This document shows positions 8,318 through 17,432 of a DNA stretch of 64,000 bases, piece after piece. A program made the translations under genes and the position numbers. Below the pieces are notes generated by a model, which saw nothing but the letters and a program-made list of their open reading frames with translations, did no database searches and was not told the origin of the DNA. Every line of letters begins with the position of its first letter. Positions within the stretch are counted from its first letter, which is position 1. Origin of the DNA: Burkholderia lata (GTDB lineage: Bacteria; Pseudomonadota; Gammaproteobacteria; Burkholderiales; Burkholderiaceae); contig NZ_CABVQK010000002.1 of NCBI RefSeq assembly GCF_902499335.1, forward strand, positions 62,001-126,000, in the 5' to 3' direction.

Positions 8318-9778
8318 ATGCGTCTGATCCAAAAAGCACTCACTTTCGATGACGTGCTCCTCGTTCCCGCCTTCTCCGACGTTCTCCCGCGCGACACCAG
8401 CCTCAAGACCAAGCTGACCCGCAACATCTCCCTGAACATGCCGCTCGTGTCCGCCGCGATGGACACGGTCACCGAAGGTCGCCTTGCGATCGCGATGGCA
8501 CAGCAGGGTGGCGTCGGTATCGTCCACAAGAACCTGACGCCGGCCGAACAGGCTCGCGAAGTCGCGAAGGTCAAGCGTTTCGAATCGGGCGTCGTTCGCG
8601 ATCCGATCACGGTGCCGCCGCAAATGAAGGTGCGCGACGTGATCGCGCTGTCGCGCCAGCATGGCATCTCGGGCTTCCCGGTCGTCGAAGGCCCGCAACT
8701 CGTCGGCATCGTCACGAACCGCGACCTGCGTTTCGAAACCCGCCTCGACGAGCCGGTCAAGTCGATCATGACGCCGCGCGAGCGCCTCGTCACGGTCAAG
8801 GAAGGCACGCCGCTCGCCGAAGCGAAGGCGCTGATGCACAGCCACCGCCTCGAGCGCGTGCTGGTCGTCAACGACGCGTTCGAACTGCGCGGCCTGATGA
8901 CCGTCAAGGACATCACGAAGCAGACCGAGCACCCGGACGCGTGCAAGGACGAACACGGCAAGCTGCGCGCAGGCGCGGCAGTCGGCGTCGGTGCCGACAA
9001 CGAAGAGCGCGTCGAGCTGCTGGTGCAGGCCGGTGTCGACGTGATCGTCGTCGATACCGCGCACGGCCACAGCAAGGGCGTGCTCGAGCGCGTTCGCTGG
9101 GTCAAGCAGAACTTCCCGCACGTCGAAGTGATCGGCGGCAACATCGCGACGGCCGCCGCCGCGAAGGCGCTCGTCGAATACGGCGCGGATGCAGTCAAGG
9201 TCGGTATCGGCCCGGGCTCGATCTGCACGACGCGGATCGTCGCCGGTGTCGGCGTACCGCAGATCAGCGCGATCGCGAACGTCGCGGAAGCGCTGAAGGG
9301 CACGGGCGTGCCGTGCATCGCCGACGGCGGCGTGCGTTTCTCGGGCGACGTGTCGAAGGCCCTCGCGGCCGGCGCGAACGCGGTGATGATGGGCAGCATG
9401 TTCGCGGGCACCGAAGAGGCGCCGGGCGACGTGTTCCTGTACCAGGGCCGCCAGTACAAGTCGTATCGCGGCATGGGTTCCGTCGGTGCGATGAAGGACG
9501 GCGCGGCAGACCGCTACTTCCAGGACAACTCGGCGAACATCGACAAGCTCGTGCCGGAAGGCATCGAAGGCCGTGTCGCGTACAAGGGTTCGGTCAACGC
9601 GATCCTGTTCCAGCTGGTCGGCGGTGTGCGCGCCAGCATGGGCTACTGCGGCTGCAAGACGATCGACGAGTTGCACGACAAGGCCGAATTCGTCCAGATC
9701 ACCGCGGCGGGCATGCGCGAGTCGCACGTGCACGACGTGCAGATCACGAAGGAAGCGCCGAACTACCACGTGGACTGA
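8318..9778 (+). CDS. guaB: Inosine-5'-monophosphate dehydrogenase
   Basis: This 486-residue enzyme oxidises IMP to XMP with NAD, the first committed step to guanine nucleotides. The TIM-barrel parts are split by two CBS domains (about 93-205). The catalytic loop G-P-G-S-I-C-T-T-R has the nucleophile Cys303; the N-terminal [10 protein letters not shown] and the substrate-binding D-G-G-V-R-F-S-G-D and G-S-M-F-A-G-T blocks are all present. The ribosome-binding site is weak (AGGAT). The gene for the next step, guaA, is 728 bp downstream on the same strand with one small gene between. Confidence 0.98.
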   Translation: MRLIQKALTFDDVLLVPAFSDVLPRDTSLKTKLTRNISLNMPLVSAAMDTVTEGRLAIAMAQQGGVGIVHKNLTPAEQAREVAKVKRFESGVVRDPITVPPQMKVRDVIALSRQHGISGFPVVEGPQLVGIVTNRDLRFETRLDEPVKSIMTPRERLVTVKEGTPLAEAKALMHSHRLERVLVVNDAFELRGLMTVKDITKQTEHPDACKDEHGKLRAGAAVGVGADNEERVELLVQAGVDVIVVDTAHGHSKGVLERVRWVKQNFPHVEVIGGNIATAAAAKALVEYGADAVKVGIGPGSICTTRIVAGVGVPQISAIANVAEALKGTGVPCIADGGVRFSGDVSKALAAGANAVMMGSMFAGTEEAPGDVFLYQGRQYKSYRGMGSVGAMKDGAADRYFQDNSANIDKLVPEGIEGRVAYKGSVNAILFQLVGGVRASMGYCGCKTIDELHDKAEFVQITAAGMRESHVHDVQITKEAPNYHVD

Positions 9779-9784
9779 TCGCCG

Positions 9785-10390
9785 ATGAAACCGCTGCTGC
9801 GAGCCGTGCTGATTATCGATGCCGTGCTGCTGCTGGCGTTCGGCGTGCTGTTCGTGCTGACGCCCTGGCAGTCGCTCTTCAACGCGCTGCAGCTCGCGAA
9901 CGTCCAGCCGGCCATGCTCGGCCAGGCGTTCGGCATCGCGTTGCTCGGGCTCGCGTGGCTCGCGTTTCATGCAGCGTTCAACGGGGACCTCACGGCGCCC
10001 GTCGCGCGGTCGGTCGGCCATGTGTACTGGCTGACCGGCGCGCTGACGATCGTCTGGTCGATGGGCACCGGCAGCGGTCCCGCGCTCGCAGCCGCCGGCA
10101 GGGTGCTGTCGGTCGTGGCCGGTGTCGCGCTGATCGTGCTGGGCCTCGGCGGCGTGCGGCTCGCATCGGCCGTACGCCGGCGCGAAAAGACGCAGGCGCT
10201 CGAGGCGCGCGCGCCGGCGGAGCGTCCGGCCGAGCCGGCGATGGCGCCCGCGCCGTCGTCCGCACCGCAGCGTGTCGAACCCGCCGTCAGCCGTCCCGCA
10301 GCACCTGCTGCACCGTCACCGGCTTCATCCGGCTCCAGTCGATCGTCAGGCGGCGTCGCACTCGACGAGCGCCCGCCGATGCAGGATTGA
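9785..10390 (+). CDS. Four-helix membrane protein of unknown function between guaB and guaA
   Basis: The 201-residue product has about four membrane segments in residues 5-125 (including A-V-L-I-I-D-A-V-L-L-L-A-F-G-V-L and V-L-S-V-V-A-G-V-A-L-I-V-L-G-L), then an Ala/Pro/Ser-rich cytoplasmic tail of about 70 residues. I do not recognise a characterised family. It starts 6 bp after the guaB stop, so it is translated from the guaB transcript. Its link to purine synthesis is positional only. Confidence 0.8.
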   Translation: MKPLLRAVLIIDAVLLLAFGVLFVLTPWQSLFNALQLANVQPAMLGQAFGIALLGLAWLAFHAAFNGDLTAPVARSVGHVYWLTGALTIVWSMGTGSGPALAAAGRVLSVVAGVALIVLGLGGVRLASAVRRREKTQALEARAPAERPAEPAMAPAPSSAPQRVEPAVSRPAAPAAPSPASSGSSRSSGGVALDERPPMQD

Positions 10391-10447
10391 CCGGCCATGC
10401 GTCGCGCGTGCTGCCTTCCGCCCGACGCCGCTGTCCATGCTATTGAC

Positions 10448-10479
10448 GCAGCGCATGATGCACATGATGCGCTGCTTTT
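10448..10479 (+). terminator. Terminator-like hairpin in the guaA leader
   Basis: GCAGCGCAT (10448-10456) pairs with ATGCGCTGC (10467-10475) and is followed by TTTTCTTATT. The inner GATGCACATG can pair further. The structure ends only about 30 bp before the guaA ATG, leaving little room for a separate promoter, so it may be a partial terminator or an attenuator for the guaB transcript rather than a simple end. Confidence 0.6.
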
Positions 10480-10506
10480 CTTATTCTCTTCATCCCGTCC
10501 GCAGCC

Positions 10507-12126
<1,620 letters not shown>

Positions 12127-12132
12127 CTGGAC

Positions 12133-12150
12133 GTCCGGCACGTGCCGGAC
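12133..12150. repeat. 18-bp perfect palindrome just after guaA
   Basis: GTCCGGCACGTGCCGGAC is its own reverse complement and lies 6 bp past the guaA stop, ahead of the terminator. It could be a protein-binding site or an RNA hairpin protecting the guaA 3' end; with no loop it would fold poorly as RNA unless the centre opens. Function unknown. Confidence 0.7.
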
Positions 12151-12171
12151 GACCTGACAGCAGGACACATC

Positions 12172-12205
12172 AAAGCCCGCTTCACAGCGGGCTTTTTTGT
12201 TTTTG
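12172..12205 (+). terminator. guaA intrinsic terminator
   Basis: AAAGCCCGCT (12172-12181) pairs perfectly with AGCGGGCTTT (12186-12195) with a 4-nt loop, followed by TTTGTTTTT. It ends the guaB-guaA transcription unit. Confidence 0.93.
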
Positions 12206-12548
12206 GCCCGATTGGCGCACCGCGCGGATTTCGTGTTTCGTCGACTAGAACACACCGAGAACATTCGTGTGCCATGACGCGTCGCGGATGCCCTTATTTC
12301 CGCTCTCGTTCAACCAGCGGCTCCGCTCATACCCCCCCGAGTTTCGCCGCGACTGTAATCGAGTGTAATTGATTGCCCCGCGCGCTCAGCCTAATTTCAT
12401 CCCGGCAGGTGCGCTTCGCGGATGGCCGGCTCAAGCCACCACGAAGCTTGTGATGAGCGTTATCGATGCGTGACTCGCGCAAGCCAGATTCGGCCTATAC
12501 GGCCCCCCCTGGTTCTCGGCTTTTCAACTCACAGCAGGAGAAATTGTC
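12206..12548. other. 343-bp A/T-richer intergenic stretch ahead of the orphan gene
   Basis: There is no credible gene here. Base composition is visibly lower in G+C than in the flanking core genes. It contains two head-to-tail TGTAAT-containing decamers (12354-12363 and 12364-12373) and a possible weak promoter (TTGATT at 12369-12374, 17 bp, TAATTT at 12392-12397). It shares only an 8-bp match (12358-12365) with the guaA 3' end at 12112-12119. Confidence 0.5.
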
Positions 12549-12839
12549 ATGTCGAACGGAAATTTCAGCGAAATCCAGAAGTTCGCGGAGCAGGCGGATT
12601 TGAAGCGCGTAGACGTCGAGTCAATCCAGCTGGGCTATTGGGACAATCACGATACCGTTCCCTTTATGCTCAATAACGAGGGGGCGAATTCGTTTGAGGT
12701 GAATGCGACGAACACGGCGTTGCTGATCCAGATCGGAAGCGCAATTGCAGCGCTTGGACAGAAGCAGAAGGTTGTGGCCTATCTGGGAGACCTCAGCCAC
12801 GGCGGTACCCTCAAAGTGCTCCTTGTCGGTGTCGCATAA
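12549..12839 (+). CDS. Orphan 96-residue protein of unknown function
   Basis: A short gene with a good AGGAGA ribosome-binding site. The protein is acidic and polar in its first half (F-S-E-I-Q-K-F-A-E-Q-A-D near 6-17, G-Y-W-D-N-H-D near 29-35), with two Asn-rich stretches, and more hydrophobic in its second half, ending L-K-V-L-L-V-G-V-A. There is no signal peptide, no Cys and no clear membrane helix. Codon and base composition are less G+C-rich than the neighbours, which suggests acquired DNA. I do not recognise any family. It is monocistronic, closed by a hairpin at 12951-12977. Confidence 0.65.
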   Translation: MSNGNFSEIQKFAEQADLKRVDVESIQLGYWDNHDTVPFMLNNEGANSFEVNATNTALLIQIGSAIAALGQKQKVVAYLGDLSHGGTLKVLLVGVA

Positions 12840-12950
12840 TACGAAAGCAAGGCGCCGCTCAGTCGATCAGTGTCGTGGGCGGCCGCAAAATGGCCGTCCT
12901 GCCGTTGCCTTGTATTCGGAATCAACCGGAAGACTGCTGCGACACGAAAA

Positions 12951-12977
12951 CGGCCTGGCAGGTTGCCAGGCCGCTTT
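12951..12977. terminator. Bidirectional hairpin between the orphan gene and the exonuclease gene
   Basis: CGGCCTGGCA (12951-12960) pairs perfectly with TGCCAGGCCG (12964-12973) around a 3-nt loop. A CTTTT tail follows on the plus strand and GTTTTCGT on the minus strand, so it can end both converging genes. Confidence 0.8.
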
Positions 12978-13021
12978 TCATTCACGGATTGCGCAAGTCG
13001 GCGCCGTCACGCGTCGGATGC

Positions 13022-13660
13022 TCACGCGTGCGAGCCCACGAGCGAACGCAGGTACGTCGGCACCTTCGCTTTCGCCGTGGCCTGCACACGTGTCATGAGC
13101 GCGTGATCGATGCGATTCAGTCCGTAAGTTCGCGAAATGTCGTGCTGCAACCGGCACCACAGGTGACCGGCCATCTCGGCATCGACCATCGCCCGGTGCG
13201 CACGGCCCGATTTGGGCAACCGCAGCATATCCACCAGGCTCGACAAGCGGTGACTCTGGGCATCCGGATAGATACGTCGTGCCACCAGCATCGTGCACGC
13301 AAAGGCATGCTCGGCCGACATGCCGAGAATCCCGAGCTCCGACTGCCAGAATCGTTTGTCGAAACCGGCGTTGTGGGCCACGACCGCATGCTTGCCGACG
13401 AACGCAGCGGCTTCCTTCATGACTGTCGACGCCGGGGGAGCCGATGCAATCATCTCGTTCGTGATGCCGGTCAGCGCGACGACATCCGACGGTATGCGTC
13501 TGCCTGCATTCATCAGGCTCTGGAAACGGTCGACGACTTGTCCGTCCCGGAGCAGGATGACGGCGATTTCGGTCGCTCGGTCGCCCATGTTCGGCGAAAG
13601 TCCGGTTGTTTCGAAGTCCAGTACCGCAACGGTTTGCATGGTCGAATCCTGTTGCTTCAC
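13022..13660 (-). CDS. DEDDh 3'-5' exonuclease (DnaQ/PolC-epsilon-like)
   Basis: The 212-residue protein is a stand-alone exonuclease-domain protein. Exo I is V-L-D15-F-E17-T-T-G, Exo II is H-N-A-G-F-D (Asp near 100), and Exo III is H-R-A-M-V-D-A-E-M (about 160-168), giving the complete D-E-D-H-D set for two-metal hydrolysis of nucleic acid from 3' ends. It lacks a polymerase or UvrC-like fusion. Possible roles are proofreading, RNA trimming or repair. An internal ATG (residue 8) is an alternative start. Its G+C is lower than the core genes around it, like the orphan gene it converges on. Confidence 0.85.
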   Translation of the reverse strand: MKQQDSTMQTVAVLDFETTGLSPNMGDRATEIAVILLRDGQVVDRFQSLMNAGRRIPSDVVALTGITNEMIASAPPASTVMKEAAAFVGKHAVVAHNAGFDKRFWQSELGILGMSAEHAFACTMLVARRIYPDAQSHRLSSLVDMLRLPKSGRAHRAMVDAEMAGHLWCRLQHDISRTYGLNRIDHALMTRVQATAKAKVPTYLRSLVGSHA

Positions 13661-13873
13661 GCTGTGTCGTTAGAGTGGCCGAGAGGTTAGCATCTCCAGG
13701 CCCGCGACAGGCTCGTTCAGCCCGGGAAAAGACCATTCGTGCGGCAAACGCCGACCCGATCGATGATCCGGACCGCCCGCGAATTCGCCCCGATCCACCT
13801 TTGACTCGGCAGGACGCACGACGATGCAACAGGGTGCCGGCCGCCGACTATCGGCAGCCCATCGACCCGTGGG

Positions 13874-14539
13874 TCACGCCGCCAGCCCGTTGTCGCCCTC
13901 AACCATCCGGATCGGGCCCGTGGTTTGTCCCGCACCCAGCCTGATGCTGAACCCGATCAGGTCTTCGTAAATCTCCCGTTGCCCGGCAGGCAGCACGGGC
14001 AGCAGCGTCTCGCGCCGCTTGTCCGCATCGAACAGCGATTCCACCAGCCACCCCGTCAGATAGAGCGACGCCAGGCACCCGCCCGCGGTCGCGACGTTGC
14101 CGTGGCACACCAGCGGCTGCTCCGGCACGTCCAGCCCGAGTGCCTGCAAACCCTTCCGTGCGTCGGGATGCGTCGTGGCGCGGCGCTCCGGCAGCAGCCC
14201 GAGTCGTTCGAGAATGAAGGCACCGCCGCAGATCGACCCGACCAGCTGGCGTTCGGGGTCGAGATTGAACGACGGCAGGAAATCCGGATGGGCGAGCGCG
14301 GCCGGCACGCCTTCCTTGCCGCTCGAAAACAGGACTGCGTCGGCGCGATTGGCGTCGGCGAGCGGGCCGTGCGTCGGGATGGCCAGGCCATGCGCGGACT
14401 GCAGCACCGGCTGCGCGCCCAGAATCCGCACGCGCCAGTCCCTGTTGTTGCGGCCGAGAATGTCCCACATCAGGAACAGGTCGATGTCCGTGAACCGGTC
14501 GAATGCGATGAGCGCGATGTCTTTCAAGGCGAACTCCAT
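13874..14539 (-). CDS. DJ-1/PfpI-family protein
   Basis: The 221-residue protein has a DJ-1/PfpI (class I amidotransferase-like) fold: an opening I-A-L-I-A-F-D-R-F-T-D-I-D-L-F (about 9-23), an acidic position after it, and the nucleophile elbow G-S-I-C-G-G-A-F-I-L (Cys near residue 104). There is no AraC helix-turn-helix at the C-terminus, so it resembles isonitrile hydratase-like or YajL-like stand-alone members. Which reaction it performs is unknown. It is divergent from a TetR gene 84 bp away, which probably regulates it. Confidence 0.83.
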   Translation of the reverse strand: MEFALKDIALIAFDRFTDIDLFLMWDILGRNNRDWRVRILGAQPVLQSAHGLAIPTHGPLADANRADAVLFSSGKEGVPAALAHPDFLPSFNLDPERQLVGSICGGAFILERLGLLPERRATTHPDARKGLQALGLDVPEQPLVCHGNVATAGGCLASLYLTGWLVESLFDADKRRETLLPVLPAGQREIYEDLIGFSIRLGAGQTTGPIRMVEGDNGLAA

Positions 14540-14623
14540 GAGTAATGGCGCGACGCCGGAAGCGGCGGCGGCCGTGATAGAGTTCGCAGCCTATCTGTCC
14601 ATGCCGCACAATACACAGCCTGT

Positions 14624-15190
14624 ATGGCGATGACGATGAGCACACTGACGCGTAACGACTGGATTGCAGCGGGCTTCGACGCCCTCGACGGGGAAGGGTA
14701 TGCGGGCATTTCGGCCGAAAGCCTCGCGCGACGGCTGAACGTGACCCGCGGATCGTTCTATCACCACTTCCGCAATCGCGAGGACTTCGTCAGGACGCTG
14801 CTGACCGCATGGGAGGACGACTACACCGCGCGGATGCTGGCGTATGCGGCGGATGGCCGCGGTGCCGGCGACACGCTGGCGCGCTATCTGCGCATTGCCG
14901 CCGAGAAGCGGCCCGGGCGTGAAATCGCGATCCGCGCGTGGGCGCTGCACGATCCGCTGGTCGCGGAATTCCAGCAGCGCGTCGATGCGGCGCGACTCGC
15001 GTTTGCGATCGAGACGTCGCGCAGGCTGGTGCGCACGTCGGGCGAGGCCGAGATCGTCGGGCAGGCCGTGCACTTGTGCCTGATCGGCGGACAGCAGGCC
15101 GGGCTGCGGCGCGATGCCGACCGGTTCAACGGGTTCATGCAGCGCGCGGTTGCAATGGTCGAACGCGTGCTGCCGATGCGTCGTGCATGA
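14624..15190 (+). CDS. TetR-family transcriptional regulator
   Basis: The 188-residue protein has a canonical TetR DNA-binding domain: Y-A-G-I-S-A-E-S-L-A-R-R-L-N-V-T-R-G-S-F-Y-x-H-F (about residues 26-49), followed by an all-helical ligand domain. ATGs at 14630 and 14636 are alternative starts. The divergent DJ-1/PfpI gene is the likely target, as TetR proteins commonly repress the adjacent gene until a ligand is bound. The ligand is unknown. Confidence 0.88.
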   Translation: MAMTMSTLTRNDWIAAGFDALDGEGYAGISAESLARRLNVTRGSFYHHFRNREDFVRTLLTAWEDDYTARMLAYAADGRGAGDTLARYLRIAAEKRPGREIAIRAWALHDPLVAEFQQRVDAARLAFAIETSRRLVRTSGEAEIVGQAVHLCLIGGQQAGLRRDADRFNGFMQRAVAMVERVLPMRRA

Positions 15191-15305
15191 CGCGTCAGGT
15201 GGCCGTGTGTTGCACGCGTGGAGCGGACCCGGTGTCGGGCAGCCGTGTTCGCGTGCCTGGTGCGCATGACGTCGAGGGCGGCGCGATATTCCTCGCCCGC
15301 CACGG

Positions 15306-15770
15306 TTATGCGTGCTGCGGCGAGGACAGCGGTGCCGCGCGATAGCGCAGGTGAATCAGCGGATAGGCGCGCCCCTGTCCATCGAGCGCCGATCGCCCGG
15401 TGCGCTCGAAGCCGAGCCGTTCATAGAATCCCGCTGCCGCTTCGTTCTGCTCGTTGACGTCGGTCGACAGGTCGGGATGACGCTTGAGTGCATCTTCCAC
15501 GAGCAGGCGCCCGACACCTGCGCCATGGTGAGCGGGATCGACGAACAGTGCTTCCATGTGACTGCCGTCGAGCAGCATGAAGCCGATCGCGCGGTCGGCA
15601 TCGTCGACGGCGAGATCAAGCGGGGCACCGGGCAGGAACGCGATGACTTCGGATTCGATCGTGCGACGGTCGTCGTCGCTCAGGAAGTGATGCGTGGCGT
15701 CGACCGCATCGCGCCAGATATCCAGCACGCGTGCGCCGTCGGCTTGAGTGGACTTGCGAATTCGGATCAT
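15306..15770 (-). CDS. GNAT acetyltransferase, YjaB-like
   Basis: The 154-residue protein closely resembles E. coli YjaB: R-I-R-K-S at the start, I-W-R-D-A-V-D-A-T-H-H-F-L-S (about 17-30), the G-F-M-L-L-D-G-S-H-M-E-A-L-F-V-D-P strand block, and the acetyl-CoA loop G-A-G-V-G-R-L-L-V-E (about 92-101). The C-terminal N-E-Q-N-E-A-A-A-G-F-Y-E-R-L-G-F is typical GNAT. YjaB binds acetyl-CoA; its acceptor is not firmly known. I set the start at M-I-R-I-R; the longer reading frame upstream is unlike the family. It lies downstream of the NUDIX gene on the same strand. Confidence 0.87.
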   Translation of the reverse strand: MIRIRKSTQADGARVLDIWRDAVDATHHFLSDDDRRTIESEVIAFLPGAPLDLAVDDADRAIGFMLLDGSHMEALFVDPAHHGAGVGRLLVEDALKRHPDLSTDVNEQNEAAAGFYERLGFERTGRSALDGQGRAYPLIHLRYRAAPLSSPQHA

Positions 15771-15880
15771 GGTTTGGCCCGTCTTTGATTTGTAATTTGA
15801 AGTTCGGCGGGTAGCCGATCCCGTCATGGCCCCGGTCGGGCCGCCTGAAAGGGCCGCGAGAAAGGCGGCGGTGTTTTCAG

Positions 15881-15917
15881 GTATTCAGGTATTCAGGTAT
15901 TCAGGTATTCAGGTATT
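15881..15917. repeat. 8-bp tandem repeat (GTATTCAG)x4.6 at the NUDIX stop codon
   Basis: Four perfect copies of GTATTCAG (15881-15912) plus five further bases, preceded by one copy with a single mismatch (15873-15880). The copy nearest the gene supplies the stop codon of the minus-strand NUDIX gene (15909-15911). Because the stop lies at the coding-side end of the array, gain or loss of units changes the 3' untranslated region and not the protein. Confidence 0.95.
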
Positions 15918-16400
15918 GGCCGGACGCTGCGCGTCGCCAAGAGCCGCCGCACGCTCGATTGCGCGTCGCGCAACGTCGCGTACGCCTGCGCTCATCGGCA
16001 AATCATCGCGGTCGAGTTCGGCGAGATCGAACCAGCGCGCGTCGAGTGCGTCGTCGCCGGCGGCAGGCGTGCCGCGCAACCATCTGCACAGCACCGCGAC
16101 CATGACGAAGTGCTGACGCACTTCGCCGCCGGCATCGTAATCGAACGCATCCAGTGCGGTAAAGGTGTCGAGTGCGTCGACGTCGACGGTCGTCTCTTCG
16201 GCGATCTCGCGCACGATCGCGTTCGCAATCGATTCCCCCGTTTCGATCTTGCCGCCAGGAAAGCCCCAGCAGCCTGCATCCGGCGGGTTGGCGCGGCGTA
16301 CCAGCAGCACGTCGCGTTCCCGCAGCACGATGCCGATCACGGCGGGAACAGGGCGGACGGAAGCGGTGACACCGGTCGAGGAGCGGGGTGAATCGGACAT
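15909..16400 (-). CDS. NUDIX hydrolase (MutT-like)
   Basis: The 163-residue protein has a NUDIX box G-G-K-I-E-T-G-E-x7-R-E-I-A-E-E-T-T-V (about residues 49-71). The metal-binding R-E-x-x-E-E core is intact, but the usual Gly after E-E-x is Thr. G-C-W-G-F-P-G-G precedes it, as in MutT/NudG-like pyrophosphohydrolases that clean nucleotide pools. The substrate is not predictable. The C-terminus ends inside the 8-bp tandem repeat. A GNAT gene follows 138 bp downstream on the same strand. Confidence 0.87.
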   Translation of the reverse strand: MSDSPRSSTGVTASVRPVPAVIGIVLRERDVLLVRRANPPDAGCWGFPGGKIETGESIANAIVREIAEETTVDVDALDTFTALDAFDYDAGGEVRQHFVMVAVLCRWLRGTPAAGDDALDARWFDLAELDRDDLPMSAGVRDVARRAIERAAALGDAQRPANT

Positions 16401-16450
16401 GAGTTTCTACGTGTAGAAGCGTTCGAGTATGTGTGGCGGCCGGCGACGAT

Positions 16451-17335
16451 TCATCGTGCGTCGTCGGTGCGCTGCTCGATCGCGCGGATCACGGCGACCA
16501 TGTCGTCCGCGCCATGTCCGGCCCGCTCGGTCTCGCCGTAAAGCGCATGGCAGATGTCGAGCAGCGGCGACGCGATGCCGATGCCGCGCGCGGATTCGGC
16601 GACGAGGCGCGCATTCTTCAGCACGTCGGTGATCGCGGCCTGCACCGAGAAATCCGCCGCGACGAGCTTGCCGAGCTTCACGCGCGACACGTCGCTCGCC
16701 ATCGGGCCCGCGTTCAGCACGTCGGCGAAGCGGGCGAGATCGATGCCGTGGCGTTGCGCGAAATGCGTGGCTTCGGTCAGGCCGGTGACCATCGTGATCA
16801 GAAACAGGTTCACGGCGAGCTTCATCGTCAGCGCCGACGGTACGTCGCCGCACACGAAGCTGTCGCGGCACAGCGGCTTCACGAGCGCGCGGGCGGCGTC
16901 GACGTCGTCCGGTGCCCCGGCGAGCATCACGACGAGTTGCCCGGCTTCGGCCGGCTTGCGCGACCCCGACACCGGCGCTTCGACGTAGCGGCCCGATGCG
17001 GCAGCGATGTCGTCGGCCAGTGCGCGCGAATACTCGGGTGCGTTCGTGCCCATGTTCACGATGGCGTGCCCGCCGACACGGGCGGCGAAACCGGGCGTGC
17101 CGCGTGCGAGGACGGTGTCGATCGCCGCGTCGTTCGCGAGCATCAGGATCACGGTGCCGCAGGTCGCGAACACGTCGTCGATGTGCTCGGCGACGCGTGC
17201 GCCGGCGTCGCGCAGTACATCGTCGCTGCCGTGCGACCGGCTCCATACGACGAGCGGCGTGCCGGCCCGCGCGAGATTGAGCGCCATCGGCGTGCCCATC
17301 ACGCCGAGACCGATGAATCCGACTGCGGTTTGCAT
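16451..17335 (-). CDS. NAD(P)-dependent beta-hydroxyacid dehydrogenase (3-hydroxyisobutyrate dehydrogenase family)
   Basis: The 294-residue enzyme has an N-terminal Rossmann domain with F-I-G-L-G-V-M-G-T-P-M-A-L-N-L (about 7-21), the substrate-binding D/E-A-P-V-S-G-S block (about 119-125) and the catalytic Lys in M-K-L-A-V-N-L-F-L (about 171-179). Family members oxidise 3-hydroxyisobutyrate, tartronate semialdehyde or similar beta-hydroxy acids; the exact substrate is open. It lies 97 bp downstream of the DUF971 gene on the same strand and may be a distal member of that operon. Confidence 0.87.
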   Translation of the reverse strand: MQTAVGFIGLGVMGTPMALNLARAGTPLVVWSRSHGSDDVLRDAGARVAEHIDDVFATCGTVILMLANDAAIDTVLARGTPGFAARVGGHAIVNMGTNAPEYSRALADDIAAASGRYVEAPVSGSRKPAEAGQLVVMLAGAPDDVDAARALVKPLCRDSFVCGDVPSALTMKLAVNLFLITMVTGLTEATHFAQRHGIDLARFADVLNAGPMASDVSRVKLGKLVAADFSVQAAITDVLKNARLVAESARGIGIASPLLDICHALYGETERAGHGADDMVAVIRAIEQRTDDAR

Positions 17336-17432
17336 GTTCTGGCTCCCACGGTGGGTGGAGACGATCGTGGGCGTCAGTATCGCAGCGTTTCCGCACGCCC
17401 GCTATTTCGTCCGCCCACCCGCGGAAGCCACG

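Noticed and set aside
6377..10021. A 1214-codon minus-strand frame across DUF899, DUF2182 and guaB
   Set aside because: It covers three recognised genes and intergenic DNA on the other strand and has shadow-type composition.
15873..15917. 8-bp repeat as a phase-variation switch or CRISPR-like array
   Set aside because: There are no spacers, and the stop codon is at the coding side of the array so unit changes do not shift the protein.
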